Shown here piece by piece: positions 34,912 through 46,858 of a stretch of 64,000 nucleotides of DNA (positions are counted from its first letter, which is position 1; each line of letters starts with the position of its first letter). The translations under genes were made by a program, and so were the position numbers. This DNA is from Porodaedalea pini. Its lineage: Eukaryota; Basidiomycota; Agaricomycetes; Hymenochaetales; Hymenochaetaceae. Location: NCBI GenBank assembly GCA_002794775.1, contig NBAY01000016.1, positions 310,001 through 374,000 on the forward strand. Reading direction: 5' to 3'. Below the pieces are notes generated by a model that was given only the letters and a program-made list of their open reading frames with translations, did not search any database and was not told the origin of the DNA.

Positions 34912-35695
34912 CTATGATGACTCGCAATGCGTCTTGTACGCGTCTGCATCCATCAAGCCATCTACCTGCAGCGCATAGGATGTTAGATGGATTGTATGTC
35001 AGAGCAGCGATGTCTTACCTCACTCGGGTTGGAGAGTTTTATTTTGCAAAGCCATGCTGAACGCGGATGTCAGCAAGAATTCCAATAAACAAGACGTGTG
35101 CTCCAACCTTTGTCTTCCGCTGACTTGTTGATCAGACCGGGCTGGTCCGCGAGCGCTTCGTTGACTTCCTGCACTGTTCCAGAGACAGGCGAATACTGGA
35201 TGAAGGGACCGAAGAAAGTGTTATTAGGCATACTAGATTTACAGTAGAGCATTAGTTCACTCAACGATATCCGATGCAGCCTTCACACTCTCAACAGCGC
35301 CAATTTGATCTGTATTTAGTGATAAGTCAGATGCAGTTGTCGCGTAATTACCGAAAGGTTGTTCACCGCCTGCAGACACGTTCGTGCCGACCGAAGGTAA
35401 CTCGACAAAAACGACATCTCCAAGACTTGATTGAGCATAGTCAGTTATGGAGACTGTACCAATGCTCGTTGCATCGTCGAAGACAACAGCCTCGTGGTCG
35501 TTGGTGTATTTTTTCGCTGCAGAGATACGCAAATGAGTCCATCGTTGGTCTAAAACAGATTGAAGCTACTCAATACTCACTGACGAGAGTCCGCACGAAG
35601 GGTGAGAGGCGCTGGGGGCGACGTGCAGCAGCTAAAGTAGGAGCACGAAAAGACGACGAGCGTGACGCTGTTCGTAGAGCTGCTAGCATTGACAT
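34912..35695 (-). CDS. GCV3: Glycine cleavage system H protein, mitochondrial
   Basis: Lipoyl carrier shuttling the methylamine group of glycine between the P, T and L proteins in the mitochondrial matrix. Exons: 35695-35581, 35516-35367, 35309-35266, 35195-35108, 35056-35019, 34965-34912; 162 aa. An Arg/Ser-rich presequence ([19 protein letters not shown]) precedes [10 protein letters not shown]. The lipoylation site is ESVKAASDI, Lys at about residue 98. Y-S-P-V-S-G and the [12 protein letters not shown]-terminal strand follow. Donor 35366 (GTGAAC) gives [13 protein letters not shown], as in yeast. A later donor would leave a 42-nt intron and add five residues. Confidence 0.93.
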
Positions 35696-35928
35696 AGTTT
35701 GAGAGAGACGGACGGAGAGGCGCGTTCCGTACCGTGCTCCGATTTGTACGCAGTCTATCGACAAATACGGCACGGCGCGAGATACTCGGAATTGGTGGGG
35801 TTTCCGGACTCAGAATCATATACGAGGCACTCACCAGAGGTATGAGATTATGAGTTCTGGTGCTTGTAGATTAAAAATATATATCCTCAAAGCCGTGTAC
35901 TACTGGTTTCACAAAGCAAGCAAGGTAT

Positions 35929-37051
35929 CTATGCTGTTTCACTGACAATGTCATTTTCCTCATGCGACTTATTGTCCGCCGGACTTGGCACTCCGTTTGG
36001 ATGTGAAGGAGCGCTGCTCATGGATGCTGCAGCGGGCTCTGATGAGCTGCCGCCTGCAAGCTGCCATGTTGGTATCGAGGGCCGGCCGACAAAGCTCGGC
36101 AAGGAAGGAGACGGAGTAGTCGGGTAAGTAGGCCCGCGGCTCAAAAGAAGCGCCTTGAGAGATTTAAGCTCCTGCTGCAGTTCTCCTAAGGATTGCGACT
36201 GGCTCTCCTTGTTCTTCTCAATCATCTGGGAGGAGAGAGGATTGTCAGTGTTATGCGGTAATTCAACAGATAAGAATACACACCTTCGGTAACATTTCCC
36301 GAATGGAGTTCACTTCCTCTCTAACCTCGCGCATTTCATCCCGAGTCCGAGTCTCCCCTTCTCGCATTTCCTTGACGCACGCATCGACATCTTGCGTGGT
36401 CTGCTCAACCTTGAGCTTTTGGTCTTCAACTGCTTGGCGGACAGCAGCCGTCTCAGCCTGGATTTCCTTCAGCAGCTTCTCGGCAGCATCAAATTGTTCC
36501 GTTAGGGCATCTCTATCTGCCTCGTAAGCAGTTGATGTAGGAGGCCGTAAATGAGGCATAACGTATTTCTACGCTGGCGTTAGCGCGGGCAACATAAGGA
36601 TATCATAGGCGTACACGAGCTAGAGAAACTGCCCCATATACAAAACTTCCAGATACAACTGCCATAATCTGTATCGGACTTGGATATCAGAAGACAATAT
36701 GGCTCTCCGTAAGAAGTGACTTGCGAAATAGTCTCTCCAATCCAGTGGTTGCTGCGACGGCAATGAGCCAAATACAGGGTAGGCGGAAGGCCCGTATTGA
36801 TAAGGCGTCTGATATTGAGGACTTTGCATCGTTGCATTCTGTCTGGATGACGCCTGCCTCAAGACCTCCTCAACTTCTGAAGGCGTAAGTCCCTTCGCCT
36901 CCAAAAACTGAATGCGCTGCGCTAGAGCAGATCCTTGACTCTGCGTACCTTTAGCAAAAAATGATTGTACAGGCAGATAAGCACATACCTTAGGATCCGA
37001 GAGAAATGCTAAAGCATTTCGCATGAGTTCTGCTCGCTCTGGAGACGCCAT
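35929..37051 (-). CDS. PEX14: Peroxisomal docking protein PEX14
   Basis: Docking and pore component for PEX5-cargo at the peroxisome membrane. Exons: 37051-36989, 36940-36725, 36668-36615, 36568-36284, 36225-35929; 304 aa. The N-terminal PEX5/PEX19-binding domain reads RAELMRNALAFLSDPK...LAQRIQFLEAKGLTPSEVEEVL. The membrane segment begins in the 18-codon exon 3 (IMAVVSGSFVYGAVSLAR), followed by YVMPHLRPPT and a long coiled coil (~120-220). The tail is Ser/Pro-rich. Intron 2 (36669-36724) starts with GCAAGT, a GC-AG intron; splicing it restores WRDYF-IMAVVSG as in orthologues. It is divergent from EF-Tu, 164 bp between starts. Confidence 0.9.
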
Positions 37052-37215
37052 GGTCGTATAGAATCAAGAGGTACGCGACGCGCTTGTCATGTGAAAGGCA
37101 AGCGTTCCTCACGTGTTGAATCGTGGGAACTTATTCAAGCATGCTCATAAATCCTTCCTTTCGGCTTCGAGCGGCATAGGTCTCTCCAGCGCACACCAGC
37201 TCACACCTTGACGAT
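37052..37215. promoter_or_regulatory. Bidirectional promoter PEX14/TUF1
   Basis: 164 bp between the two divergent start codons. C/T-rich on the TUF1 side; no clear TATA. Confidence 0.45.
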
Positions 37216-39168
37216 ATGTTTGGTCTGCAGCTGGCGGCGCCAGCCATGGCGGGCCGCCGTCTTTTCTCTTCTGCTGGTATTTTGTCTATTTTCTTTTGTC
37301 ATATACGACGTACTCAGTCTATTTTTTTTCAGCCTTCTCGCAGTCCTTCAAGTGTGCACGATCATTCCAAAACGCTATTGCATCTTCCTCATCTAACGTT
37401 CAATTCGCTGCAAAGGCTCATGTCGGCTCTCTAAGTACGTTTTATTTTTAAAGAATTGGTCATCAATACTGCTTGATGAACGATATTCGCAGTGCTGCGT
37501 CGTGGATATGCTGAGGCATCTGGCAAATTTTCGCGAGCCAAACCTCATATGAACATCGGTACCATCGGTCACGTCGACCACGGCAAGACTACCCTTACCG
37601 CTGCGATCACCAAAACACTTGCAGAGTCCGGAGGAGCAACTTTCACCGACTATGCACAGATTGACAAGGCACCTGAGGAGAAGGCGCGTGGTATCACTAT
37701 CAACTCTGCTCACGTTGAGTATGAGACGGCTACCCGGCATTACGGTCACATTGACTGTCCAGGCCACGCGGATTGTATGTAGTTATGTTTGGCCTTTGAC
37801 TTGACTATTCACCGGCAACCAGACATTAAGAACATGATTACTGGTGCGGCTCAGATGGATGGTGCAATTATCGTGAGCATCTAGCTTTTTTCAATCACAC
37901 GGTCTTGACAAATGCTTTGTCTTAGGTTGTCTCTGCTACGGATGGTCAAATGCCCCAGACGCGCGAGCATCTCCTGCTGGCTCGCCAGGTTGGAATCAAG
38001 AAGCTGGTCGTGTTTATCAACAAGGTCGACAGTGTTGATGACCCTGAAATGCTAGAACTTGTGGACATGGAAATGCGTGATCTACTCTCGACTTACAACT
38101 TCGACGGCGAGAATACTCCGATTATCATGGGCTCTGCTTTGGCAGCTTTAGAAGGACGTAACCCTGAGATTGGTGCCAACAAGATTCGTGAGCTTGTTGC
38201 GGCTTGTGATACATGGCTTGAACTCCCTCCTCGTAAGCCTATTTATTTGTTGTTTTGTCGTCGCTGTCTCATTGCTTATCTGACCAGGCGACTTCGACAA
38301 ACCATTCCTTCTGGCGATTGAGGACGTCTTCTCTATCTCTGGCCGTGGTACTGTTTGTACCGGTCGTGTGCGTTTTATGATTGGTTTAATTAAGGTATCC
38401 AGCTTACATTCGTATGTAGGTTGAACGTGGTGTCGCGAACAAGGGTGACGAGGTTGAGATCGTTGGTATGGGTTCTAGTTTCAAGACCATACTCACCGGC
38501 ATTGGTGAGTGTAACAACACCTTTAATGTATGAACAGATTGATTGATTAATCGGTTCTTGGGCAGAAATGTTCCACAAGGAGCTTGACCGTGTAAGGTCT
38601 TAGGAACTCGACTGCTCGTCCCCTTTCCTTATTCTTTCTCTCTTTTGTAGGGCGAGCCTGGTGATAATATGGGTGCTCTCCTCCGTGGTGTGAAGAGGGA
38701 GCAAGTCCGCCGTGGTATGGTTCTCGCTGCTCCTGGCTCCATGAAGGCTGTCAAGAAGTTCCAGGCTCAGATCTATGTGCGTGCCGTGTTACTATATCGT
38801 TCATATAATTTAGTTGACCCATGCGGTCATCCAGGTGCTTACAAAAGATGAAGGCGGTCGCTACACGCCTTTCATGGCTAACTACAAGCCTCAATTATTC
38901 TTACGCACAGCTGACATCACTGTTTCACTCGGGTTCCCTGAAGGCACGCCTGACGCCAACGAGAAGATGGTCATGCCTGGTGACCACGTTGAGATGGTGT
39001 GCGAGCTCCTGCACGACGTCGCTGCTGAGGTTGGTTCGCGCTTCACTCTCCGCGAGGGTGGTAAAACTGGTGCGTTTTTGGCTTCGATATGTTTTGAGTC
39101 CGTTGCTTACTGGCTTGGCCTCGATAGTTGGTACTGGCATTGTGACCAAGATTATCGAGACAGCTTAG
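37216..39168 (+). CDS. TUF1: Mitochondrial translation elongation factor EF-Tu
   Basis: GTPase delivering aminoacyl-tRNA to the mitoribosome. Exons: 37216-37276, 37333-37434, 37493-37774, 37823-37872, 37926-38232, 38288-38367, 38420-38504, 38566-38591, 38651-38776, 38835-39069, 39128-39168; 464 aa. The ~60-residue N-terminus is Ser/Arg/Ala-rich, a matrix-targeting sequence. G motifs are GHVDHGKT (80-87), the switch segment ARGITIN, DCPGHADY, and NKVD. Domain 2 and 3 signatures ([39 protein letters not shown]) are complete through the terminal VTKIIE. All are as expected for active EF-Tu. Confidence 0.96.
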
Positions 39169-39409
39169 AGAACCGCATCTACTTACTTATACTGAGCATT
39201 TGTATATCGGCCTCCCAACTCTGCTCCCTTTATCTTAGACAAGGCATTATGCAGCGCGCTGTCGTCATTAGTCTTCCTAGCAAATTATTTTTCATGGACC
39301 GGACTCGAAATTGACTGAAATGAGATGATTATATTACGTACGCGTCCGTACGCACGCAGCGAACAGTGAAAGCTCACATTTCTCGACTAGTACTCGCGTC
39401 AGCGTCACC

Positions 39410-42400
39410 ATGTTCTCTAACTTCAGAAATGTGATGGAAAATCTCGCTCAACCACAACCTCGTCCTAGCCATCCTGGCCGCTCAGAATCTCAGGAAGTGT
39501 CTCCAGATCCTGAACGGTTGGAGCACCAGCATGGTATGCGTGGCTCCGCATCTTTCGATTTGTCCAGCGTTGCGCATTCCACGGGCCACCTTGCCGAGTC
39601 AGCCTTCACCAACCTGCGCAAATCTTTGGCTGCTCAGCGTCCATTCACTGTTGTATCGCCGTCTGCAGAGGCATCTCGCGTAGGCAGCTCTTCACCGCAG
39701 CCTGAGCGCGAGCTCAAGCCAGTGTCGAAGCCCGCCCTCGAGGACAGGTTGCGCGCGTCTTTTGCTATCGGAGACGTGTCTGGATCTCCAACACCAATTC
39801 CGTCGCATGCGCCATCACCTAGACCTCAGCTGCCGACAGCATCAGATGAAGTTCTCTCGCCGAAATCAACGCCTCTTCCAGACTCCCCACCCATGTCTCC
39901 CTTGCCAGGTCACCTGCCGTCGACTCCTCCGCAATTGAGTTTGCAGCTTCCAGATGCACCTATGGAAATAACCCATCCTTTATCAGAAAATTCGGCGGAA
40001 GCTCCCGCTGAGGAGGGTCAAACTGCGAATGTGAAAGACAAGGGCTTTAGGATAGCCATTTCACCCGCCCCCTCCCGTTATCCGGAAGCCGATGTTCCCC
40101 TTCCTCTCTTCTCCCCTACGCCGACCAACCTTGCTGCATCACAGTCATCTCAAACCTCCGTGTCTCCGGTATCAGGAAGTCCGCCGCAACTGAACGGAGA
40201 CGCCAACGATACTAGTACTGACGGCTTGAAAGCGAGACTGAGCTTCCTCGAAGGTCGGTTTAGTGGTACGTGTTTGCCTTATCTGTACTATTGTCTAGTA
40301 TCTCATAAAACTTCGACAGATGTGTCCGCTGCATTGGAACGACTTACAGAAACCCAAGATGCCGTGAATGCTGTACTCGCAGAATTAACACCAGTGTCTG
40401 ATGTCTCTGACATTGAAGGGCTTAGGGAGCATCTACGAAATCTGAACTCACAACAAACTGTATGTGTAGTCAAATCTCGGTGTAATATATGTTGTTCAAA
40501 ACGAGAAATACGCAGTTGTCCCAAGAAGAAATAAAACGATTGAATGGCAAGCTGAGCAGTCAGTCATCCACCTGTTAAACCGAGAGAGGATTCTTATGTT
40601 CCATCTATAGTTTATGATGAGCGTATAGAGGAGCTTCGCGATACCCATCGTCTGGAAAGTCGATCACAAACGGAGCTCGTGGACAATTTGCGCAAGCAGC
40701 TTGAAGAGTCTGAAGCGCTGCTCAAAGCTGCTCAAGGTTCAACGACTCAAGCCGAGGAGGACGTACGAACCCGACAAGCAGAGGTTGAACAGGCTCGCGT
40801 AGAGGCGCAGAAGCTCAAGGACACAGTGAAGGAGGAGGAAGAGAAGAGAGTGAAAGCGATCAGTCTTCTGAAGACCGTGCGTCAGAAGCTCGTCAAAGCA
40901 GAGAAGGATAGGGATGAAGCCGTCAGAGAGACCGGATCGCTGAAGGAAAAAGAGAAGGCCATCATAGAGCAGGAAAGGTCGGAGAAGGCGAAGCTCGAGA
41001 AGGAGATCGAAACTGTCCGAGCTGAGAAGGAAAGGGACGTTGCTGGATTGAAGGCTCACTTTGACCGGGAACTAACCGGTATGAGAGAAAAACTAGAGAA
41101 GGAGTTTTCGGCTCGCAAAGGTCAGCTTGAGCTGGACGCTGCTTCGACTAAGGTATTCTTACCTTTCTCCCGAATTAGAAGACTTTTTACTGACGTGAAC
41201 GAAGGCCTCCTTTCAGAAAGAGGTCGCTTCGAAAAATTCTAAAATCCAGACTCTTGAGAACTCGGTTCGCTCCCTCAACTCTGAGCGCGACTCCCTTTTC
41301 GATCAGCTCCAGATGCGTCAGGCTGAGCTTGAATCCTCGCAATCGATGCTCGAATCACTCCAGAGCAGCACATCCGAACTGCAATACCAACTGAGGGAAG
41401 TAACAGACCGCAGTTCGCTCTTGGCTGAGGAGCTGGCCGACGCTCAGCGAGAGCTGGAGTATCGTGTCCAACGACCATCTGTGTCGGCAGACGACACTGT
41501 ACGTGTCCGCGCCGCCTCAGAAGCAAAGTATGAGACGAGGATAAGCGAGCTGTCTACACGACTAGCTGAAGTCGAGCGCGACAGGAACGACACAGAAGCT
41601 GCACTCAGTCGAAATCTTCAGCAGAAGACTCAGGAGGTAGAGGCGCTCAGGAAGATGGTAGACACATCTTCCCAAAGCAAGGGTGCCAGCGAGGAGGAGA
41701 TGATGAAGCTCAGGCGGGAGATTGAGACACTTCAACGCGAGACATCTGCGTACAAAGAGCAGTTGTCCGAATTGGATCGTCAAAAGGACCATGTAAACGA
41801 GCTTGAGGTAAGCTGTTCTTATTTCATATCCAATTCAGTGCATCTCATCAAAATACCCTTTAGGCTCAGCTGCAGAAGCAAAGCGCCGATTTCAAAATAC
41901 GCTCGGAGCAGTATGAACGGGACGTCGCCGAATCCAAGGAGAGAGAGCTTCAAATAAGGGCATCGAATAAGGTATGCACGTGCATATGTGTCGTTCTGGT
42001 ATTCATTCTGATAATTTTCCGCCATAGACTCTTCGGGAGGAGCTCCGAAAAGTACAGAGCTCTGCTGCTCTCCTTGAACGACAACGAAACCCCGGCGTTG
42101 GCTATTGGAGCAATGTCGCCCGACATGACAACCCTTCTGAAGCTGCCCTTTCTTCACCTTCTCCATCAACGTCTGAACTCGCTTCGTTATCACGGATGGG
42201 CTCCCCAGCTCCTGCGGCCAATGACGAGGAAGTCAATCTAGAGTATCTCCGAAACGTCATTCTGCAGTTCCTGGAGCACAAAGACATGAGGGTGAGATCT
42301 CTCGTATCCTTTACAGGTTGATATATGTTTTTAACCATTTGGCATCTCCAGCCGCATCTAGTTCGCGTACTCTCTATCATCCTTCATTTTACTCCACAGG

Positions 42401-42429
42401 AAACGAGGCGCTTGATTGCAAAAGTTTGA
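39410..42429 (+). CDS. IMH1: GRIP-domain golgin (Imh1-like)
   Basis: Coiled-coil tether of the trans-Golgi recruited by Arl1-GTP, capturing endosome-derived vesicles. Exons: 39410-40265, 40320-40459, 40516-40558, 40611-41152, 41217-41807, 41864-41971, 42028-42291, 42352-42429; 873 aa. The start MFSNFRNVMENLAQP is a short amphipathic helix. Residues ~20-280 are Pro/Ser-rich and disordered; 300-770 are nearly continuous heptad coiled coil rich in Glu, Lys and Gln. The C-terminal GRIP domain (~827-870) has VNLEYLRNVILQFLEHKD and LVRVLSIILHFTPQETRRL, with the Tyr needed for Arl1 binding. An ACTAGTACT motif lies inside exon 1 (40210). Confidence 0.88.
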
Positions 42430-42770
42430 AAGAAATCCGCGTACTTGGAGGATTATACCAATATTTATGTAGATTCCCATTTAATTGGCCATTAATTAAT
42501 ATTAATATTGTGATCCTATTTGAAGCAGTCGAATAGGACTAAAAATGGAACCCACATGTGGCCGATCTCTGACGCGTCGCTGTAATATTAATGTAATACT
42601 ATTGGCCAGCCAAACGCGTCAGCTATGCCGGCCAGCACGCTCTATTTTTCCGCACCTGACGGGTCTTAACAGGCTATAAAGCCGTGTCTTTATGACTTGT
42701 TTTAATACACCATTGGCTGCTTAGATCTCGTCAACCCGATCTCTTGCTTATATCCTCTGCTCTGCTAGGC
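42430..42770. other. Intergenic, SLP2 promoter side
   Basis: 341 bp with a TTAAT/ATTAAT-rich patch at 42480-42515. No gene or clear terminal repeats found. Confidence 0.5.
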
Positions 42771-44104
42771 ATGGGCAAGATTGCACGAACCTCTGCTCGA
42801 CTGCCTTTGCGGACAAGCAGCTTGACGGTCGAACGCCGGATTCTGCCACAGCATGCAGGGCAGGTGCGCACATTCTTCGCGATTGTCCACCAAGGGCATG
42901 AGGGATGGAGACTATCGTTTGGTCGGAATCCAGTCAAGCTCAACCCCGGCCTAAGGCTGATGATCCCAGTTTACCATACGATACAGGAGGTCGACATGCG
43001 TGAAACGTCGGTACGTCTCTAGACTCGGAGCTCTCCCTATTATACTTGTGCTACTGATAGGTCTTATTATTATACTCATACCTAGGTGAACATAACGGAT
43101 CTAGCTGGATTCACCAGTGACAATGTTCCTGTGCTCGTCTCCGGCTCGCTCTTCTTCCGGGTAAAGAACTCGTACGACGCATGTTTCTCAGTAGAGAACT
43201 TTGAGAAGAATGTGCAAAATATCGGGACGTCGGCGATGCGTTCTGTAATAGGACATTTTTCGGTGAGCTTGTTCACAAAGAGCTACTGGCCATGAGTACA
43301 CACTGCTGATATTCAAATCTCGTCATGAAGTACGATGAAGTTATTGGAGACAGAAACAAAATCAACCAGAAGCTGCACGAAGTCATCGGCAACAGCATCA
43401 GCGTACGCTCGCCTGTTTCCGCTTTTCTTTGATGAAGTTTAACACGATGTCCCGCAGAGATGGGGCGTTGACTGCACACGTTTTGAAGTGCAAAACTTCC
43501 ATCCCTCTAATCGGGAGGTGGAGAAGCAGCTCGAACTCCAGATGGCCGCAGAGCGTGATCGGCGGAAGCAGATACTTGACACTCAGACGCTGGTCAATGT
43601 CGCAGAAGGTCATAAGCAACGCGCTATCTTGGAATCTGAAGGAAGTGAGTAGCTGTAATATCCTACCGCACATGTACCCTTGCTGATGGGTGAAATGTAG
43701 AGCTTCAGGCTCAGCTTAATACGTCTGCAGGGCAGAAGCAGAAACTCATTCTTGAGTCCGAAGGGTCCCTTGAGGCAGCAAAGAATGAGGGAAAAGCCCT
43801 TGCTCGACAGGTTGATATACTTGCTGAGTCTTTGGTCGAGCCTTCGACGAAGCCGACGAAAGAAGATAAACGGAAAGCTTTGGACGCGCTTCTTGAGCTG
43901 AGGAGACTCGAGCAGCTGAAGGCTATCGCGACTGGTTCCGGTAACGCGACGTACTTCTTCGGAGATGCCAAAGGTTCAGGTAGGGATGCGTATGATGTCG
44001 AGAATGTAGAAAAATGGAAGAGGAGCCTTGCAGGCCAGAGGAACATTGCATTCTCCAGTGGTTCGGCTCCTCAGCATTCAGGCTCTGCCGTGGGATCCAG
44101 CTAA
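42771..44104 (+). CDS. Stomatin-like protein 2, mitochondrial SPFH/band 7
   Basis: Inner-membrane prohibitin-family scaffold that organises cardiolipin-rich domains and respiratory complexes. Exons: 42771-43010, 43086-43262, 43331-43402, 43458-43644, 43701-44104; 359 aa. The ATG at 42771 gives MGKIARTSARLPLRTSS, an Arg/Ser presequence. The SPFH domain covers ~45-230: NPGLRLMIPVYHTIQEVDMRE, RSVIGH, and the VEKQLELQMAAERDRRKQI helix. ILESEG occurs twice (IL-ESEGKLQ and LILESEGS), normal for the family. The C-terminal YFFGDAKGSG and WKRSLAGQ segments are conserved in fungal SLP2. Function inferred from family. Confidence 0.88.
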
Positions 44105-44295
44105 GGACGAATCTTGCTTCTAGCACATTGTATTGTAGTGATAGAAATTTCTGTACGATACGTTAACCACTACTCAATGTATTCTACATATAGCTTCCAG
44201 CTTGAAGCTTTCAAAGTTACCGTCCGCACGTTACGTAACCGTAAAGTCGCACTTCGGGGATCTTCAGTCTAAAACCACGTCCACCAAGTAGTCGC

Positions 44296-46506
44296 ATGCG
44301 TTCTGCTCTTTCAAGATGCACACCTTCTCGAATAGTTTTATTCGACTTCCTTGCGCCGCGTCTACTTGCTACGCCAAAATCGCGTCGGTTCATTAATGCA
44401 ATTCAGTCGCCCTGTCCGACATCCTCTTCGCGTCACTCGTCTGACAGTGCAGCCGCTCACACACCCGCTGCAAAGCTCTCCATATTCGACGTTGCTGGTA
44501 ATCCAGAAAATGACCTGAGCTATCATGCTACACAGATGCGCCAGTGCGCGATGGACACAGACGTTCTCGGAGTTTGGACGGCCTACCGTCACATTCAGAA
44601 TAGACAACTTCGACTTGTGCTTGGTCCTGAACACTACGGCGCGACCTCCTTCATGCTAGTGAGGCTCTTTGCCAATTTTGACACTCCAGAAGAACGGAGT
44701 GGGGAGGAAATGCATGCGATGGAGAAACTAGCGTTTGTCTGCGCAGGCGCCGGATACACCGATGGGCTCCGCCAGATGCTGTTGTGGTTGCTTGCGAAGA
44801 GGGACGCGGAAAAGGTGATCAAGGCGTATGAACGTTTCGACCAGACAGTGTTGGGATTAGACAAGTCCGGACTAGAGAGGGCGACAATGGGCTCCCCAGA
44901 TGAAAATGACATCGACTTGTCTCACCCGCGGCTGGAGAATCCGGACATAAATCGCTTGGACATCGCAAACATTATGGCCATGGCCGTTGCAGCTCATGCG
45001 CTTCGCGACTCTTTCTACGATGCTTTACAGCTCGTCTTACGGCGCAGCTCTCACCGAATTACCCGCGATAACTTGCGTGATCTAGAGCGCGAGCTGAAAG
45101 CTTGTGGAGATCCGGAGGCGGGAAGCTTGGTCGCCAAGGCATTGTTGTATGCCGAGGCTGCTGGCATGGCGAGACTGGTACAGCAACCCGAAGTTTTCAA
45201 AGCTCATCTTCGTAACTTATCGAGAGAGAAAGTCCCGGTTCCGCGACTGGAGAAGGTTATGCAATTGATACTAAAAGGGTTCTCCGGCAACCTCGTATGG
45301 GCAGCGATAAACGACTCAAAGCGGTCTGCTACGCGGCCGATAGTCGTCACGGACAGGATATGGGCATATTTGGTACATGCATTCATCATCGCCCACAGAG
45401 AAGACATTGCGGAAAGGCTTTGGGCCAGCATATTGAGGATAGGTATCGTTCCGGGTACTGTTATGTGGAATGCGCTACTGGAGGGCTACCGTGATACACG
45501 GCAACCACAAAAGCTGCTCAATGCATGGGAGGCAATGATGCGAGAAGGCATTTCCTTTGATGCTAGCTCATACGGGGCGAAGCTTGCATGTCTGTATCAA
45601 GATCGCCTTAGGAGTAATGCATCGAAGGCATTCGAGGACTTCAAACAGACAAAGCCGAACAAGGAGGACAACTTGTTCGTCTACAATACTGTCCTGAATG
45701 GGCATCTGTCGCAAAAAGATTTGAAGAGCGCCACCAAGTTATTAGAGGAGATGAAGGAGCATGGTCCGCAACCAGACGTTGTATCGTATAACACGTTTGT
45801 CGGTTATCATGCAAAGAAAGGAGATCTACGTGGCATTGCGGACATCGTTCAGCAACTTACGAAGGCCGAGGTTCAACCCGACGTATTCACATTCACCACG
45901 ATCCTCACAGCTATGTTGAAGGCGCGTATCCCGAATGGCGCGGAGCGGCTGCTATCAGTCATGCAGAGTATGGGCGTGAAGCAGAATGTCGCAACTTACA
46001 GCGCGATCATTGATTCGCAGGTCCGAGAGGGGACTCGACTCGGCATACGCACGGCATGGGAACTTCTGCAGCAGATGGAACGTATGAAGGACATAAAGCC
46101 GAATATTGTCACATATACATCATTCCTTGCGGGTGTGCACCGGAGTCAGGAGCTAGACAAGGGGATGATTACGACCATCTCGTCCGACGTCGTGCAAAGG
46201 ATGGGAAGACGCGGAGTACGGCTCAGGCTGGGCATGTATCATATCCTTTTCAAGGCTTGCCTGGAGAATCCGAACCCGGAGGGGCTTGACTTCTTCATGG
46301 ATTACTACAACATGATGGTCAGAGACGAGATTCCATTCTGGCACGACACATGGTATATTATTTTGAACGGATTGGTTCGAAGAGAGGCATGGGCATTGGC
46401 TAGCGAGATGAAGGACCGGATGCTGAAGTCTGATTTCCGACCAATGTGGGGAGTGCTAGAGATGGTGAAGCTCATACGACGATGGGAGACGAACAATAGA
46501 AATTAG
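44296..46506 (+). CDS. Mitochondrial pentatricopeptide-repeat (PPR) protein
   Basis: PPR proteins bind organellar RNA for processing, stability or translation. A single exon of 736 codons, unusual in this intron-rich locus. The N-terminus is Arg/Ser-rich without early acids (MRSALSRCTPSRIVLFDFLA), a mitochondrial signal. Clear PPR units lie around residues 455-640, e.g. NLFVYNTVLNGHLSQKDL, PDVVSYNTFVGYHAKKGDL, PDVFTFTTILTAMLKAR and PNIVTYTSFLAG, each about 35 residues; weaker repeats precede from ~370. The RNA target cannot be told by eye. It ends 32 bp from the convergent Mim2-like gene. Confidence 0.87.
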   Translation: MRSALSRCTPSRIVLFDFLAPRLLATPKSRRFINAIQSPCPTSSSRHSSDSAAAHTPAAKLSIFDVAGNPENDLSYHATQMRQCAMDTDVLGVWTAYRHIQNRQLRLVLGPEHYGATSFMLVRLFANFDTPEERSGEEMHAMEKLAFVCAGAGYTDGLRQMLLWLLAKRDAEKVIKAYERFDQTVLGLDKSGLERATMGSPDENDIDLSHPRLENPDINRLDIANIMAMAVAAHALRDSFYDALQLVLRRSSHRITRDNLRDLERELKACGDPEAGSLVAKALLYAEAAGMARLVQQPEVFKAHLRNLSREKVPVPRLEKVMQLILKGFSGNLVWAAINDSKRSATRPIVVTDRIWAYLVHAFIIAHREDIAERLWASILRIGIVPGTVMWNALLEGYRDTRQPQKLLNAWEAMMREGISFDASSYGAKLACLYQDRLRSNASKAFEDFKQTKPNKEDNLFVYNTVLNGHLSQKDLKSATKLLEEMKEHGPQPDVVSYNTFVGYHAKKGDLRGIADIVQQLTKAEVQPDVFTFTTILTAMLKARIPNGAERLLSVMQSMGVKQNVATYSAIIDSQVREGTRLGIRTAWELLQQMERMKDIKPNIVTYTSFLAGVHRSQELDKGMITTISSDVVQRMGRRGVRLRLGMYHILFKACLENPNPEGLDFFMDYYNMMVRDEIPFWHDTWYIILNGLVRREAWALASEMKDRMLKSDFRPMWGVLEMVKLIRRWETNNRN

Positions 46507-46538
46507 GAAACTAGATATAATACTGAATGTCATGGCTG

Positions 46539-46858
46539 TTAGGATGACCTCTGCCCAAAGAAAAGTGCGCGACTCCAGCCTAGTCGACCGTAGCGAGCAT
46601 AAACTAAGTGAGCATGTCAGGAAGCTTGTCTTTTCCACTCGCAAGTGAAGCAAGGGTGGCATACGTACTTGTATGAGCCCATTTCCTTCCAAGCCATTTT
46701 CCGACGTAGGGCAATAGCACAACCGAAAGGAGCAGCTGAAGCTGACGCAGATTCTCCTCCCATTCCTGCTGGGCGATGCGGAGTTCCTCGTCGGAGTCAT
46801 AGCCATCGTCTGATGATGTGGACGACGAGCCGAGTGAAGATACGGAGTCGGGCGCCAT
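46539..46858 (-). CDS. MIM2: Small outer-membrane protein, probable Mim2-like
   Basis: 84-aa protein from two exons: 46858-46669 and 46603-46539, with a 65-nt intron. The acidic/Ser N-terminus (SSDDGYDSDEELRIAQQEWEENL) is followed by one membrane helix (LQLLLSVVLLPYVGKWLGRKW) and a basic YARYGRLGWSRA tail. This architecture, Q-E-W before the helix and Y-A-R-Y after it, resembles fungal Mim2, which with Mim1 inserts alpha-helical proteins into the mitochondrial outer membrane. The length is close to yeast Mim2 (87 aa). The family link rests on pattern memory, so it is moderate. The helix and exon model are directly visible. Confidence 0.62.

Noticed and set aside
35310..35351. 42-nt intron in the H-protein gene
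   Set aside because: A donor 15 bases upstream gives a 57-nt intron and the conserved [13 protein letters not shown] junction.
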